64,000 nucleotides of DNA from Actinocorallia longicatena (GCF_039534125.1 NZ_BAAAUV010000016.1:1-64000), one strand, 5' to 3'. Positions 16,775 to 25,187 are shown, counted from the first letter of the stretch. The notes: generated by a model from the sequence alone, not told the origin. Translations and numbers: made by a program.

Positions 16775-18382
16775 TCAGAAGCCGACGGCCCTGCGGACGA
16801 CCGCCACCGGGTCGTCGGCGCGGTCTCCGCGCCAGGCCACGTGCTGGTCGGGCCGGACGAGCACCAGGGCCCCGCCCAGCAGCTCCGTCCAGTCGTCGCC
16901 GCGCAGGTCCAGCGTCGTCAGCGGCACGCCCTCCGCCTCGGCGGCCCGCACGATCGCCGCGGCCGCGGGCGCGGACAGATCTCCGGCCAGGGTGAACTCC
17001 CGGCCGAGACGGTCGTACAGCGACTCGCCGGGGGCGAGCCAGCGGTGCGGCAGCCGGTGCCCGGGCGCCGCACTCGGCCGGTAGAGATCGTCCTGCGGGC
17101 CGTCGGCGGCCTTCTCGCCGTCGTCGGTCACGACGATGGGGGAATCCGCGTAGTGGTAGCCGAGGGTCAGCGGCAGGCTGTGGAACTCGCGGTGCTTGCT
17201 CGCCTGGACGGCCGCCGCGACACCGGGCAGCGCCAGCTCGAACTGCTCGTCCGTGCCGGTCAGCCGCGGATCCGACAGCTCGGGGGCCAGCGTGCTCATG
17301 TTGCGTGCGGCCTCCTCGATGGTCTGCGCGGCCACCGGCCTGCGTTCGGCCTCGTAGCTGTCCAGCAGGGACTCCGGCGCCCAGCCGTTGATCACGGCGG
17401 CGAGCTTCCAGCCGAGGTTGACCGCGTCACCGATGCCGGTGTTGAAGCCGTGGCCGCCCCATGGCGGGTTCTGGTGCGCCGAGTCCCCGGCGATGAACAT
17501 CCGGCCCCGGCCGTAGCGGTCGGCCAGCAGCATCCGCGCCCGCCACGCGTCGGTGGAGAGGATCTCCACCGGGACCTCCGTGCCGATGATGTTGTGCACG
17601 AGCTGCGTCGGGCTGAGCGGGGTGACCGCGGCGTCGACGCCCTGGGCGATGCACCACCAGGTGTCGTCGAGGTCGAGCCGGCCCACGAGCCCCGGCTGGT
17701 CGGGGTTGAGCACCCAGTAGTGGACGGCGGGCCCGAAGGGCACCAGCCCGGCCAGCTCGGGCGAGCGGAAGACGATGCTGAGATTGGGACGGCTGGTGTC
17801 CACTCCCACGTAGCGGCCGCCCATGGCGTTGCGGACCACGCTCCGGCCGCCTTCGCAGCCCACCACGTAGGCCGCGTGGACGCGCTTCAGCGCCCCGGCC
17901 TGGTCGGCGATCTCGACCACGACGCCCTCGTCCGCCGGTTCGACGGCCACGACCCGCCCGCCGAGGACGAGCCGCGGCCCGACGGCCTCCCTGAGCACCT
18001 CCTCCACCAGGGGCTGGGGTACCTGCTGCCCCGGTTCGGCGGCCAGGTCGGAGCCGGTGAGATCGAGTCCGAGACAGCCGGAGAACCGGGTGATCTCCCG
18101 GCCGGAGAGTCCCGTGCAGAAGACGGCCTCGTCCGACCAGGAGACGGGCAGGGGAGCGCGTTCGCGCAGCGTCCCGGCCAGGCCCCAGCGGCGGAAGTGC
18201 TCCATCGACCTGGTGGAGGTGGTCTTGGCCCGCGGGCGCAGCCACGACACCTCCTCACGGGGCTCGATGACGACACTGGAGACACCGTGGTGTTCCAGTT
18301 CCATGGCGAGGGCGAGCCCGACGGGCCCGCCGCCCGCGATCACGACCGGAAGGCGCTCCGGAAGATCGGCGACTAGCGGCAT
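16775..18382 (-). CDS. FAD-dependent aromatic hydroxylase (PHBH/PheA-like)
   Basis: A 535-residue class A flavoprotein monooxygenase. The N-terminal dinucleotide motif VVIAGGGPVGLALAMEL binds FAD, VVGCEGGRSVVR is the DG-like motif, and FIAGDSAHQNPPWGGHGFNTGIGDAVNLGWKLA is cut here as GDSAHQNPP and GHGFNTGIGDAVNLGWKL, the second FAD-binding motif. The C-terminal thioredoxin-like domain (DWTELLGGALVLVRPDQHVAWRG) is that of phenol hydroxylase and MhpA-type enzymes. These enzymes hydroxylate phenolic rings with NAD(P)H and oxygen. ATG 18382 has GAGGT upstream and was preferred to GTG 18388. It is divergent from an alpha/beta hydrolase gene with operator site B between them. Confidence 0.88.
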   Translation of the reverse strand: MPLVADLPERLPVVIAGGGPVGLALAMELEHHGVSSVVIEPREEVSWLRPRAKTTSTRSMEHFRRWGLAGTLRERAPLPVSWSDEAVFCTGLSGREITRFSGCLGLDLTGSDLAAEPGQQVPQPLVEEVLREAVGPRLVLGGRVVAVEPADEGVVVEIADQAGALKRVHAAYVVGCEGGRSVVRNAMGGRYVGVDTSRPNLSIVFRSPELAGLVPFGPAVHYWVLNPDQPGLVGRLDLDDTWWCIAQGVDAAVTPLSPTQLVHNIIGTEVPVEILSTDAWRARMLLADRYGRGRMFIAGDSAHQNPPWGGHGFNTGIGDAVNLGWKLAAVINGWAPESLLDSYEAERRPVAAQTIEEAARNMSTLAPELSDPRLTGTDEQFELALPGVAAAVQASKHREFHSLPLTLGYHYADSPIVVTDDGEKAADGPQDDLYRPSAAPGHRLPHRWLAPGESLYDRLGREFTLAGDLSAPAAAAIVRAAEAEGVPLTTLDLRGDDWTELLGGALVLVRPDQHVAWRGDRADDPVAVVRRAVGF

Positions 18383-18402
18383 GAGCACCTCAATCTCTAG
18401 CT

Positions 18403-18424
18403 GTTATCACATATATCTGTTAGC
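18403..18424. promoter_or_regulatory. Operator site B in the hydroxylase/hydrolase divergent promoter
   Basis: GTTATCA at 18403-18409, eight bases (CATATATC), then TGTTAGC, which matches the expected TGATAAC at five of seven positions. It lies 21 bases upstream of the hydroxylase start and 62 upstream of the hydrolase start, so it could control both. The first 16 bases (TGTTATCACATATATC) are identical to site D1. Confidence 0.62.
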
Positions 18425-18485
18425 TTATAGCAGGGAGACGCGGGTCACCAATACCCACCCCGGTCCGCGAAGTCAGGAGATCTCC

Positions 18486-19370
18486 ATGGAAGAGCGAATC
18501 GTCACCGCAGACGGCGTTCCCGTCGCGACGCATTATCGTCAGCCCGCTTTCGAGGCCGAGGGGACACCGCTTCTCGTGGGTCTGCACGGCGGCACCTATA
18601 CCAGCGCGTATTTCGACGTTCCGGGCGGTCCGCTCGGCTCGTTCGCCGACATCGCGGCCAGGAACGGGTTCGCGTTCCTCGCCGTCGACCGTCCCGGATA
18701 CGGGGGCAGCGGGGAACTGGCCGAGGAGGACAACCACTTCCACCGCCAGGCCGAGATCCTCGACGCCGTCATCGGGCGCCGGGTCGCCGAGCTCGGGGCC
18801 GAGAGCGTGATCCTGGTCGGCCACTCCATCGGCGGGATGATCGCCCTGGAGGTCGCCGCCCGGCGCCCGCTGTGGCCGCTGGACGGCGTGAGCGTGACCG
18901 GCATGGGCGCCCGGATCCCCGCGGGGGGAGCCTCGGAGCAGCTCGCGGCCATCCCCGTCAGCGGGATCATCGACCTTCCGGTCCCCGAGCGCGACGCCGT
19001 CATGTTCGGTCCCGAGGGCACCTTCACCGAGGCCGCCCGGGAGGCCGCCCACGGCTCGTACGCGCCGACCCCGATGATCGAGCTGAAGCGGGCCCCGCTG
19101 TGGGCGCGCGAGCGGCTGTCGAAGGTCGCCTCGCAGGTGGAGGTGCCGGTCCACAACGAGCTGGCCGAGCACGACGCGCTGTGGGACACCTCGCCGGCCG
19201 CGCTGGCCGACTTCGTCGAGTACTTCGCCGACGGTCCCGGCGCCACCGCGGCGATCGCCCCCTCGGTCGGGCACTCGCTCGACCACCACCTGCTGGGGGC
19301 GGCCCTCCACCTCCGCCAGCTGGCCTTCGCCCACACCTGCCGGACGTCCCGGGGGATCAAGGCCCACTGA
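18486..19370 (+). CDS. Alpha/beta hydrolase
   Basis: A 294-residue alpha/beta-fold hydrolase. LVGLHGGTYTS forms the oxyanion region, GHSIGG holds the nucleophile (about Ser114), and VGHSLDHH near the C-terminus holds the catalytic histidine. The acidic residue probably lies in NELAEHDALW. The family includes hydrolases of meta-cleavage products, as well as esterases. AGGAGAT lies six bases before ATG 18486. Its divergent arrangement with an aromatic hydroxylase gene over a shared operator favours a pathway role. A C-C bond hydrolase or an esterase are both possible. Confidence 0.82.
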   Translation: MEERIVTADGVPVATHYRQPAFEAEGTPLLVGLHGGTYTSAYFDVPGGPLGSFADIAARNGFAFLAVDRPGYGGSGELAEEDNHFHRQAEILDAVIGRRVAELGAESVILVGHSIGGMIALEVAARRPLWPLDGVSVTGMGARIPAGGASEQLAAIPVSGIIDLPVPERDAVMFGPEGTFTEAAREAAHGSYAPTPMIELKRAPLWARERLSKVASQVEVPVHNELAEHDALWDTSPAALADFVEYFADGPGATAAIAPSVGHSLDHHLLGAALHLRQLAFAHTCRTSRGIKAH

Positions 19371-19386
19371 GCCGGGCCCGCACGAG

Positions 19387-19422
19387 AACGGCCGTGGCGG
19401 GGGATTCCCCGTCACGGCCGTT
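19387..19422. terminator. Bidirectional terminator-like hairpin
   Basis: Arms of 16 bases (19387-19402 and 19407-19422), one wobble pair, four-base loop, between the convergent hydrolase and CoA-transferase genes. Very stable, no T-run, as is usual in high-GC actinobacteria. Confidence 0.65.
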
Positions 19423-19461
19423 CCGTGTTCCCACCGGAGGGTCCTTCTCCGAGAGGATCGT

Positions 19462-20088
19462 TTAGGCGACCGGAGCCGCGGTGGCGGCCCGGACGTCGTC
19501 ACGGCTGACGCCGGGGGCGGTCTCGACCAGCCGCAGCCCGTCCGGGGTCACGTCCAGGACGCACAGGTCCGTGATGATCCGGTGGACGCAGGCGCGGCCG
19601 GTGAGGGGCAGCGTGCACTCCTCGACGATCTTCGGGCTGCCGTCGCGGGCGGTGTGCTCGGTGAGGGCCAGGACGCGGCGGGCGCCGTGGACCAGGTCCA
19701 TCGCCCCGCCCATGCCCTTGATCATCTTTCCGGGCACGGTCCAGTTCGCCAGGTCGCCGCCTGCGGAGACCTGCATGGCGCCCAGGACGGCGGTGTCGAT
19801 GTGGCCGCCGCGGATCATGCCGAACGACAGCGCGGAGTCGAAGAACGCCGCCCCGGCCAGCGTGGTCACCGTCTCCTTGCCCGCGTTGATCAGATCGGGG
19901 TCGACGGCGTCCTCCGCCGGATAGGGGCCGGTGCCCAGGATGCCGTTCTCGGAGTGCAGGACGACGTGGACACCGGCCGGGACGTGGTTGGGGATGAGGG
20001 TCGGCAGGCCGATGCCGAGGTTCACGTAACTGCCGTCGGTGAGTTCGGCGGCGGCGCGCGCCGCCATCTCGGTGCGGGTCCAGGACAT
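19462..20088 (-). CDS. 3-oxoacid CoA-transferase, subunit B
   Basis: A 208-residue beta subunit of a class I CoA-transferase. It shows MAARAAAELTDGSYVNLGIG near the start and the catalytic glutamate in SENGILGTG (residues 47-55); that glutamate carries the CoA thioester. GGHIDTAVLGAMQV and GKMIKGMGGAMDLV are further signatures. The start ATG 20088 shares one base with the subunit A stop, so the two are translationally coupled. The enzyme moves CoA, usually from succinyl-CoA, to a 3-oxoacid such as acetoacetate or 3-oxoadipate. The aromatic context fits either; which one cannot be decided here. Confidence 0.92.
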   Translation of the reverse strand: MSWTRTEMAARAAAELTDGSYVNLGIGLPTLIPNHVPAGVHVVLHSENGILGTGPYPAEDAVDPDLINAGKETVTTLAGAAFFDSALSFGMIRGGHIDTAVLGAMQVSAGGDLANWTVPGKMIKGMGGAMDLVHGARRVLALTEHTARDGSPKIVEECTLPLTGRACVHRIITDLCVLDVTPDGLRLVETAPGVSRDDVRAATAAPVA

Positions 20089-20837
20089 CAGGCGCGCACC
20101 GTCCGCTTCTCGATCGGCTTGTCGGCGGCCTGCTCGGGGGTGAGCACGACCATCCGCTGCACGAAGACGCCGGGCAGATGGACGGCGTCCGGGTCGAGGT
20201 CGTCGACGAGCTCCTCGACCTCGGCGATCGTCACCCGCCCGGCCATGGCGGCGACGGGGTTGAAGTTGGCGGCCGACCGGCGGAAGACGAGGTTGCCGTG
20301 CCGGTCGCCGCGGGCCGCGTGGACCAGGGCGAAGTCGCAGGTGATGGCGTGCTCCAGCACGTAGGTCCTGCCGTCGAAGACATCGGTCCGCCGCGGCGGC
20401 GACTGCACGGCGACGCCGCCGGAGCCGTCGTAGCGCCACGGCAGGCCGCCGTCGCCGATCTGGGTGCCGACCCCGGCCGGGGTGTAGAAGGCCGGGATGC
20501 CCGTGCCGCCCGCCCGCAGCCGCTCGGCGAGCGTCCCCTGCGGGATCAGCTCGACCTCCAGCTCGCCCGCCAGGTACTGGCGGGCGAACTCCTTGTTCTC
20601 ACCGACGTAGGACGCCGTGACCCGGGCCGCCCGGCCCGCCTCGAGCAGCAGGCCCAGGCCGCGGCCGTCGACGCCGCAGTTGTTGGACGTCAGGCGCAGC
20701 CCGGTGGCGCCCTGGTCGAGCACCGCCCTGATCAGGGTCTCCGGGACGCCGCACAGCCCGAAGCCGCCGACCGCCAGCGACGCTCCGTCGCCGATGTCGG
20801 CCACCGCCTCGGCGGCGCCGTCGCTCAGCTTGTTCAT
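20088..20837 (-). CDS. 3-oxoacid CoA-transferase, subunit A
   Basis: A 249-residue alpha subunit. The CoA-binding motif GGFGLCGVPETLI lies at residues 25-37. TSNNCGVDGRGLGLLL and YVGENKEFARQYL are family segments. ATG 20837 was chosen (GGAGG nine bases upstream) over a GTG at 20858 that would place the ribosome site inside the gene. It lies 24 bases after the FAH gene and pairs with the coupled subunit B gene. Confidence 0.92.
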   Translation of the reverse strand: MNKLSDGAAEAVADIGDGASLAVGGFGLCGVPETLIRAVLDQGATGLRLTSNNCGVDGRGLGLLLEAGRAARVTASYVGENKEFARQYLAGELEVELIPQGTLAERLRAGGTGIPAFYTPAGVGTQIGDGGLPWRYDGSGGVAVQSPPRRTDVFDGRTYVLEHAITCDFALVHAARGDRHGNLVFRRSAANFNPVAAMAGRVTIAEVEELVDDLDPDAVHLPGVFVQRMVVLTPEQAADKPIEKRTVRA

Positions 20838-20861
20838 CGAATCCGTCCTCCGCGCCACAGG

Positions 20862-21707
20862 TCAGGCCACGAAGGTCTGACGGAGCTCGCCGATGCCCTC
20901 GATCGTGCTGACGAGCTCGTCGCCGTCGGTCAGCCAGCGCTGGGGGTCGCGGCCGAGGCCGACGCCCCCGGGGGTCCCGGTGAACAGGACGTCGCCCGGC
21001 AGCAGCGGCAGGATCGCCGACAGCTTCGCGATGAGGGAGGGGACCGAGAAGATCAGGTTGGCGGTGCGGCTCTTCTGCACCTCCTCGCCGTTGATCGAGC
21101 AGGACAGCTCGAGGTCGTCACGGTCGGCGAACTCGTCCGGGGTGACCAGCCAGGGGCCGAGCGGCGCGAAGCCGGGGAAGGACTTGCCGAGACCGAACTG
21201 CGGCGCGGGACCGGCGAGCTGCGTGACCCGCTCGGACAGGTCCTGGCCGGCCGTCAGCCCGGCGACGTGCGACCACGCCTCGTCCTCGGTGACGTTGTGC
21301 GCCTTCTCGCCGATGATCACGACCAGCTCGACCTCCCAGTCGGTGTGGCCGCCCTCGGGGAGCGCCACCCTGGTCACCGGGCCCGTGATGCTGCTGGGGA
21401 ACTTGGTGAAGACCGGCGGCAGGCCCTCCGGCGTGCCGAAACCCGACTCGCCCACGTGGTCGCGGTAGTTGAGCCCGGCCGCCAGCACCTGACGCGGCGC
21501 GGGTGCGGGGGAGCCGAGGTCGTCCCGGGCGAACGGCTCACCGGCGGGCAGCTCGGCGGTCTCGGCCCAGGCCAGGAAGCGCGCCCACTCGGCGTAGACC
21601 TCCTGCGGCGCGGAGGCGAAGAGGCCGCCGCTCGCCCGCTCGACGTCGACGGCGTGGCCCTGGGCGTCGATCAGGGCGAGGCGCCCGGACACGTTGGCAA
21701 TGCGCAT
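20862..21707 (-). CDS. Fumarylacetoacetate hydrolase family protein
   Basis: A 281-residue FAH-superfamily enzyme. Core features are LAAGLNYRDHVGE, the metal-binding DWEVELVVIIGEKA (paired glutamates), and the TGTPGGVGLGRDP segment. Members hydrolyse, decarboxylate, isomerise or hydrate acylpyruvates and ring-cleavage products. AAGGAG lies eight bases before ATG 21707. It follows the VOC dioxygenase gene by 36 bases, so a natural order would be ring cleavage, then acylpyruvate processing, then CoA transfer. The exact reaction is not determined. Confidence 0.88.
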   Translation of the reverse strand: MRIANVSGRLALIDAQGHAVDVERASGGLFASAPQEVYAEWARFLAWAETAELPAGEPFARDDLGSPAPAPRQVLAAGLNYRDHVGESGFGTPEGLPPVFTKFPSSITGPVTRVALPEGGHTDWEVELVVIIGEKAHNVTEDEAWSHVAGLTAGQDLSERVTQLAGPAPQFGLGKSFPGFAPLGPWLVTPDEFADRDDLELSCSINGEEVQKSRTANLIFSVPSLIAKLSAILPLLPGDVLFTGTPGGVGLGRDPQRWLTDGDELVSTIEGIGELRQTFVA

Positions 21708-21743
21708 GGAAATGACTCCTTGGAGGGGTGGTGGTAAGGGTGC

Positions 21744-22313
21744 TCAGCCGGAGCCGAGCAGGACGCCCATGGGGTCGGGCAGGTCGGACCGCAGGGACCA
21801 GGAACGCGCGGTGAGCTCCTCGGCCGTGGCGCCGTCCTTGCGGGCCTGGAGCATCAGCTCGGGATCGAAGGCGGGGCCGACCGAGTCGGCGGCGTACTCG
21901 CCGCCGTGCATGTAGCCGGTGGCGTCGTCGGGCTCGGCGAAGTTGTCGATCTGCATCTCCACGAAGTTGCCGTCCGGGTCCCGGTAGTACATGGACGTCG
22001 TGACGCCGTGGGCGATGCAGACCGCGGGCTCGATGCCCTTCCCGCGGAGCAGGACGTACCGGTCCAGGAGGTCGTCGATGCCGTCGAAGGTGTAGGCGAC
22101 GTGGTGCATGCAGGCCGTGGTCGGGGACTTGCGCTCGAGCGGGACGGGCGGGTTGAGCAGCGCGATGCGGTGGTGCTCCTCGTCGAAGGTGATGAAGGTC
22201 AGCGCCGCGTCCTCGTAGACGACGTGGCCGTCGAGGACGGTGCAGTACCAGTCGCGCATCGCGGTGGGCTGGCTGGTCTGGAGTACGACGTGGGCGAACT
22301 TCGGGGTGGCCAT
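21744..22313 (-). CDS. VOC-family extradiol dioxygenase-like protein
   Basis: A 189-residue single-unit vicinal-oxygen-chelate protein. Likely metal ligands are the histidine in FAHVVLQT (residue 8), a histidine in CMHHVAYTFD and the glutamate in RDPDGNFVEMQ. The C-terminal 50 residues (PAFDPELMLQARKDGATAEEL) form a tail seen in small catechol-dioxygenase-like proteins. GGAGG precedes ATG 22313. Its promoter carries operator site C, which lies inside the upstream HIT gene. Ring cleavage of a catechol made by the FAD hydroxylase is the simplest role. A glyoxalase-like or isomerase activity cannot be excluded. Confidence 0.8.
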   Translation of the reverse strand: MATPKFAHVVLQTSQPTAMRDWYCTVLDGHVVYEDAALTFITFDEEHHRIALLNPPVPLERKSPTTACMHHVAYTFDGIDDLLDRYVLLRGKGIEPAVCIAHGVTTSMYYRDPDGNFVEMQIDNFAEPDDATGYMHGGEYAADSVGPAFDPELMLQARKDGATAEELTARSWSLRSDLPDPMGVLLGSG

Positions 22314-22349
22314 CGGAATCCTCCTGGGTGGGCCGATCTGTGGTGTGAC

Positions 22350-22805
22350 CTAATGCACACGGTAGTAGCTATATTTGATAACAGCAAGCCGCTCGTAGGC
22401 GCGCCGCACGTCGGGGAGCAGCGCGGCGGCGGCCACCGGGTCGCTGTGGGAGCCACGGAGCCTGAGGATGTCGCCGCCGCGCATCTCGGCCGGGACGTCC
22501 TCGCCCCTGGCCGTGATCAGCGCGTGGAAGTGGGAGTGGTTCTCGCCGAACACCATGAGATAGGCGGCGGGTGCGCCGGTCACCTCGGTGACGGCCGCGA
22601 CCAGGTTCTTCGCCCGTCCCGCGAAGGTGGCGAGCTCGGCGTCGTCGAGCCCGGTGATGCGCTCGGCGTGCCGCCGGGCCCGCAGGACGTACCAGCCGGG
22701 CACGTCGTAGCCGGGGACGATCTCCGCTGCCCACAGGGGGTCCTGGAACACGCGGGTGTCGTCGGGCGCCTCCTCCAGCGAGCACATGAGGCAGGAGGCG
22801 GTCAT
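22350..22805 (-). CDS. HIT-like (histidine triad) protein
   Basis: A 151-residue HIT-superfamily protein with the triad H90-S-H92-F-H94 followed by ALI, the catalytic loop of nucleotide hydrolases and transferases. A CxxC pair near the N-terminus (C5, C8) could bind zinc, as in Hint-type proteins. WYVLRARRHAERITGLDD is the typical central strand and helix. Its start overlaps the stop of a six-codon leader ORF, and it follows the AceE-like gene by 34 bases. Its last codons overlap operator site C. Why a HIT protein belongs to this catabolic set is unclear; removing adenylylated by-products is one possibility. Confidence 0.8.
   Translation of the reverse strand: MTASCLMCSLEEAPDDTRVFQDPLWAAEIVPGYDVPGWYVLRARRHAERITGLDDAELATFAGRAKNLVAAVTEVTGAPAAYLMVFGENHSHFHALITARGEDVPAEMRGGDILRLRGSHSDPVAAAALLPDVRRAYERLAVIKYSYYRVH
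22361..22382. promoter_or_regulatory. Operator site C, inside the 3' end of the HIT gene
   Basis: GGTAGTA, eight bases (GCTATATT), TGATAAC. The spacer, right arm and following AGCAA equal those of site A: the stretch CTATATTTGATAACAGCAA is the same in both. It is wholly inside the HIT coding sequence and 48 bases upstream of the VOC start, so it probably governs a promoter for VOC, FAH and CoA-transferase. Confidence 0.6.
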
Positions 22806-22822
22806 CGGGGGTCTCTGTTCAT
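22802..22822 (-). CDS. Six-residue leader ORF coupled to the HIT gene
   Basis: ATG at 22822 opens a 6-codon frame encoding MNRDPR. Its TGA overlaps the HIT start codon as ATGA. AGAAGGA lies four bases upstream, a much better ribosome site than the weak sequence before the HIT start. The peptide may serve only to load ribosomes for the HIT gene by termination-reinitiation. Confidence 0.35.
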   Translation of the reverse strand: MNRDPR

Positions 22823-22839
22823 GGGGTCCTTCTCTCGGT

Positions 22840-25146
22840 TCAGCGCAGGTCGAGCGCGGCGGCGACGATGCTGCCGGTGTCGAGGCCGTGGTAGCGGTAG
22901 ACCTCGTCGAGGTCGCCGGACTGGCCGAAGCGGGTGACGCCCAGATGGCGGGCGCGCACCCGGTGGATCCCGGCCAGGAAGGCCAGGGTGTGCGGATGAC
23001 CGTCCAGGACGGTCACCATCGGCGCCGCCCGGTGGGCGGGGAAGGCCGTCTCCAGGACGCCGCCCGTCCGCTCCTGGACGGCCTCGAACAGCAGCCCCGG
23101 GCTGGTGACGCACACGACGTCGGCGGGCATGCCCAGGGCGGTCAGCCGGTCGGCCGCCTCCAGGGCCTCGGTCATGACGGCGCCCATGGCCGCGATCGTC
23201 ACGGCGGGGGCGCCCGCGCAGCGGCGCAGCGGGTAGGCGCCCGCGACGACCTGGCGCCTGCGGTGCTCCCGCGCGGCCGGATCCTCGGGGACCCCGGCCA
23301 GGGACTGGTCGACCGGACGGGTGCTCAGCCGCAGGTAGGCCGAGGTGCCGTCGGGGCGTCCCAGCCGGGCGAGCGAGGCGAGCAGGGTCCACTCGACGTC
23401 GATGGCGAAGGCGGGCTCGTAGGTGACGCAGCCGGGCTGCTCCAGGCCGACGGAGGGGGTGGAGATCGACTGGTGGGCGCCGCCCTCGGGGGCCAGCGTC
23501 ACCCCGGAGGGGGTGCCGACGAGGATCGACTGGCCTCCGGCGTAGATCCCGAACGACCACGGCTCCAGCGCCCGCTCGACGAACGGGTCGTACACCACCC
23601 CGATGGGCAGCAGGGGCTCTCCCCACCGGCTCCAGGTGGCGCCGAGCTCACCGAGCAGCCCGACCAGGTTCGTCTCCGCGATCCCGAGCTCCACGTGCTG
23701 GCCGGTCGGCTTCTCCCGCCAGTGCAGGATCGTCTCGGGGTCGTCGGAGAACCAGTCGTGGCGCTCGACCGGCGACCAGACGCCGACCTTGTTCACCCAG
23801 CCGCCGAGGTTGGTGGAGGAGCTCACGTCGGGGGCGAGCGTGACGACCCGGCGGGCCGCCTCGGGCGCGGCACGGCTCAGGTCGAGCAGGGTGCGGCCGA
23901 GGGCCGCCTGGGTGGTCGACCTGCCGGTGGGGGTGCGGCCGATGTCCTGCGGGATCGGCCCGGTGCCCGCCGTGCCGGGCGGGGTGCGGCGCAGGCGGGC
24001 GGCGGTGCGGGCGCACAGCAGCCCGGCGGGTGAGCCGGGCTCGAACCTGGCCCAGGGGCGTTCCGCCGAGACGCCGACCCGCTCCGCCAGCTCGCCGAGC
24101 TGGCCGGCGGTCAGCAGGGAGGAGTGGTTCTGCGGATGCCCCTCGCTGGCCAGCCCGTAGCCCTTCACCGTGTAGGCGAAGATCACCGTGGGACGGGTGT
24201 CGTCGATCTCGTGCAGGGTCGCCCGCAGCGTGCCGAGGTCGTGGCCGCCGAGATCGCGGATCGCGGCGTGCAGCGTGGCGTCGTCCAGGGAGGAGAGCAG
24301 CTCCCGCAGCGCCGCCGCGTGCGGGCCGGAGCCGGGGAGCCGGTCGCGCAGTTCCCCGGGGGCGCAGCGCAGCAGCCGCTGGAACTCCGGGTTCGGCATG
24401 GTGTCCAGGCGGTCGCGCAGGGCCTCGCCGCCCGAACGCCCGAACAGCCCGTGCAGCAGCCGGCCGTACTTGGCGGTGAGGACCTGCCAGCCCGCGGCCT
24501 CGAACATCGCCCGCAGCCGGTTGGCCCCGATCTCGGGCACGATCCGGTCGAGCGACTGGCGGTTGAGGTCCACGATCCAGCAGACCTCGCCGAGCTCGGC
24601 GACCATCGGGTCGAGGATCGCCTCCCAGCACGCGCCCTCGTCGAGCTCGGCGTCGCCCACCAGGGAGTACTGCCGGCCCGTGCCCGCGGTGCCGGTCATG
24701 GCGTCGACGTAGCGGCGGGACAGCGCCCCCCAGATGGGGGCCGTCGCGCCGATGCCGACCGAGCCGGTCGAGTAGTCCACCGGGTCGGGGTCCTTGGACC
24801 GGCTCGGATAGCTCTGCAGCCCGCCGAGCGACCGCAGGGTCGTGAGGTAGTCCTCGTCGAGCTCGCCGAGCAGGTAGTTGATCGCGTGCAGCACCGGTGA
24901 GGCGTGCGGCTTGACCGACACCCGGTCGGCGGCCGTGAGGTGCTCGAACCACAGGGCCGTCATGATCGTGACCATGGAGGCCGACGACGCCTGATGCCCG
25001 CCGACCTTGAGTCCGGTGGGGTTGGGGCGCACCCGGTTGGCGTGGTCGACGATCGCCGCGGACAGCCACAGGATCCGCTGTTCCACCTCGTGGAGCACGT
25101 CGGGCGGGCCGGCGGCGTCCACCGGCGAGGTCATCATCTCGGTCAT
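22840..25146 (-). CDS. Homodimeric pyruvate dehydrogenase E1-like (AceE-like) enzyme
   Basis: A 768-residue thiamine-diphosphate enzyme of the homodimeric 2-oxoacid dehydrogenase E1 family, about 120 residues shorter than AceE. N-terminal GGHQASSASMVTIMTALWF resembles the AceE entry motif. GDAELDEGACWEAI and DLNRQSLD mark the ThDP/Mg site in the form seen in AceE. YTVKGYGL and NHSSLLT follow. The second half has the transketolase-like pyrimidine domain (ELGIAETNLVGLLGELG, GGAHQSISTPSVGLEQPG). No lipoyl E2 or E3 gene is nearby. It may act on a 2-oxoacid or acylpyruvate from ring cleavage. MdeB-type 2-oxobutyrate E1 is one precedent. GGAGG precedes ATG 25146. Confidence 0.8.
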   Translation of the reverse strand: MTEMMTSPVDAAGPPDVLHEVEQRILWLSAAIVDHANRVRPNPTGLKVGGHQASSASMVTIMTALWFEHLTAADRVSVKPHASPVLHAINYLLGELDEDYLTTLRSLGGLQSYPSRSKDPDPVDYSTGSVGIGATAPIWGALSRRYVDAMTGTAGTGRQYSLVGDAELDEGACWEAILDPMVAELGEVCWIVDLNRQSLDRIVPEIGANRLRAMFEAAGWQVLTAKYGRLLHGLFGRSGGEALRDRLDTMPNPEFQRLLRCAPGELRDRLPGSGPHAAALRELLSSLDDATLHAAIRDLGGHDLGTLRATLHEIDDTRPTVIFAYTVKGYGLASEGHPQNHSSLLTAGQLGELAERVGVSAERPWARFEPGSPAGLLCARTAARLRRTPPGTAGTGPIPQDIGRTPTGRSTTQAALGRTLLDLSRAAPEAARRVVTLAPDVSSSTNLGGWVNKVGVWSPVERHDWFSDDPETILHWREKPTGQHVELGIAETNLVGLLGELGATWSRWGEPLLPIGVVYDPFVERALEPWSFGIYAGGQSILVGTPSGVTLAPEGGAHQSISTPSVGLEQPGCVTYEPAFAIDVEWTLLASLARLGRPDGTSAYLRLSTRPVDQSLAGVPEDPAAREHRRRQVVAGAYPLRRCAGAPAVTIAAMGAVMTEALEAADRLTALGMPADVVCVTSPGLLFEAVQERTGGVLETAFPAHRAAPMVTVLDGHPHTLAFLAGIHRVRARHLGVTRFGQSGDLDEVYRYHGLDTGSIVAAALDLR

Positions 25147-25165
25147 CCGAGCCTCCCTTCTGAGT

Positions 25166-25187
25166 GTTATCACATATATCAGAAGGA
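25166..25187. promoter_or_regulatory. Operator site D1 in the AceE-like/GntR divergent promoter
   Basis: GTTATCA plus the spacer CATATATC, identical to site B over 16 bases, but the right arm is degenerate. It is 20 bases upstream of the AceE-like start, so a bound protein would block that transcript. Confidence 0.5.

Noticed and set aside
20178..21737. Long plus-strand open frame opposite the CoA-transferase and FAH genes
   Set aside because: Antisense shadow; no ribosome site, no domain, and the minus-strand genes are convincing.
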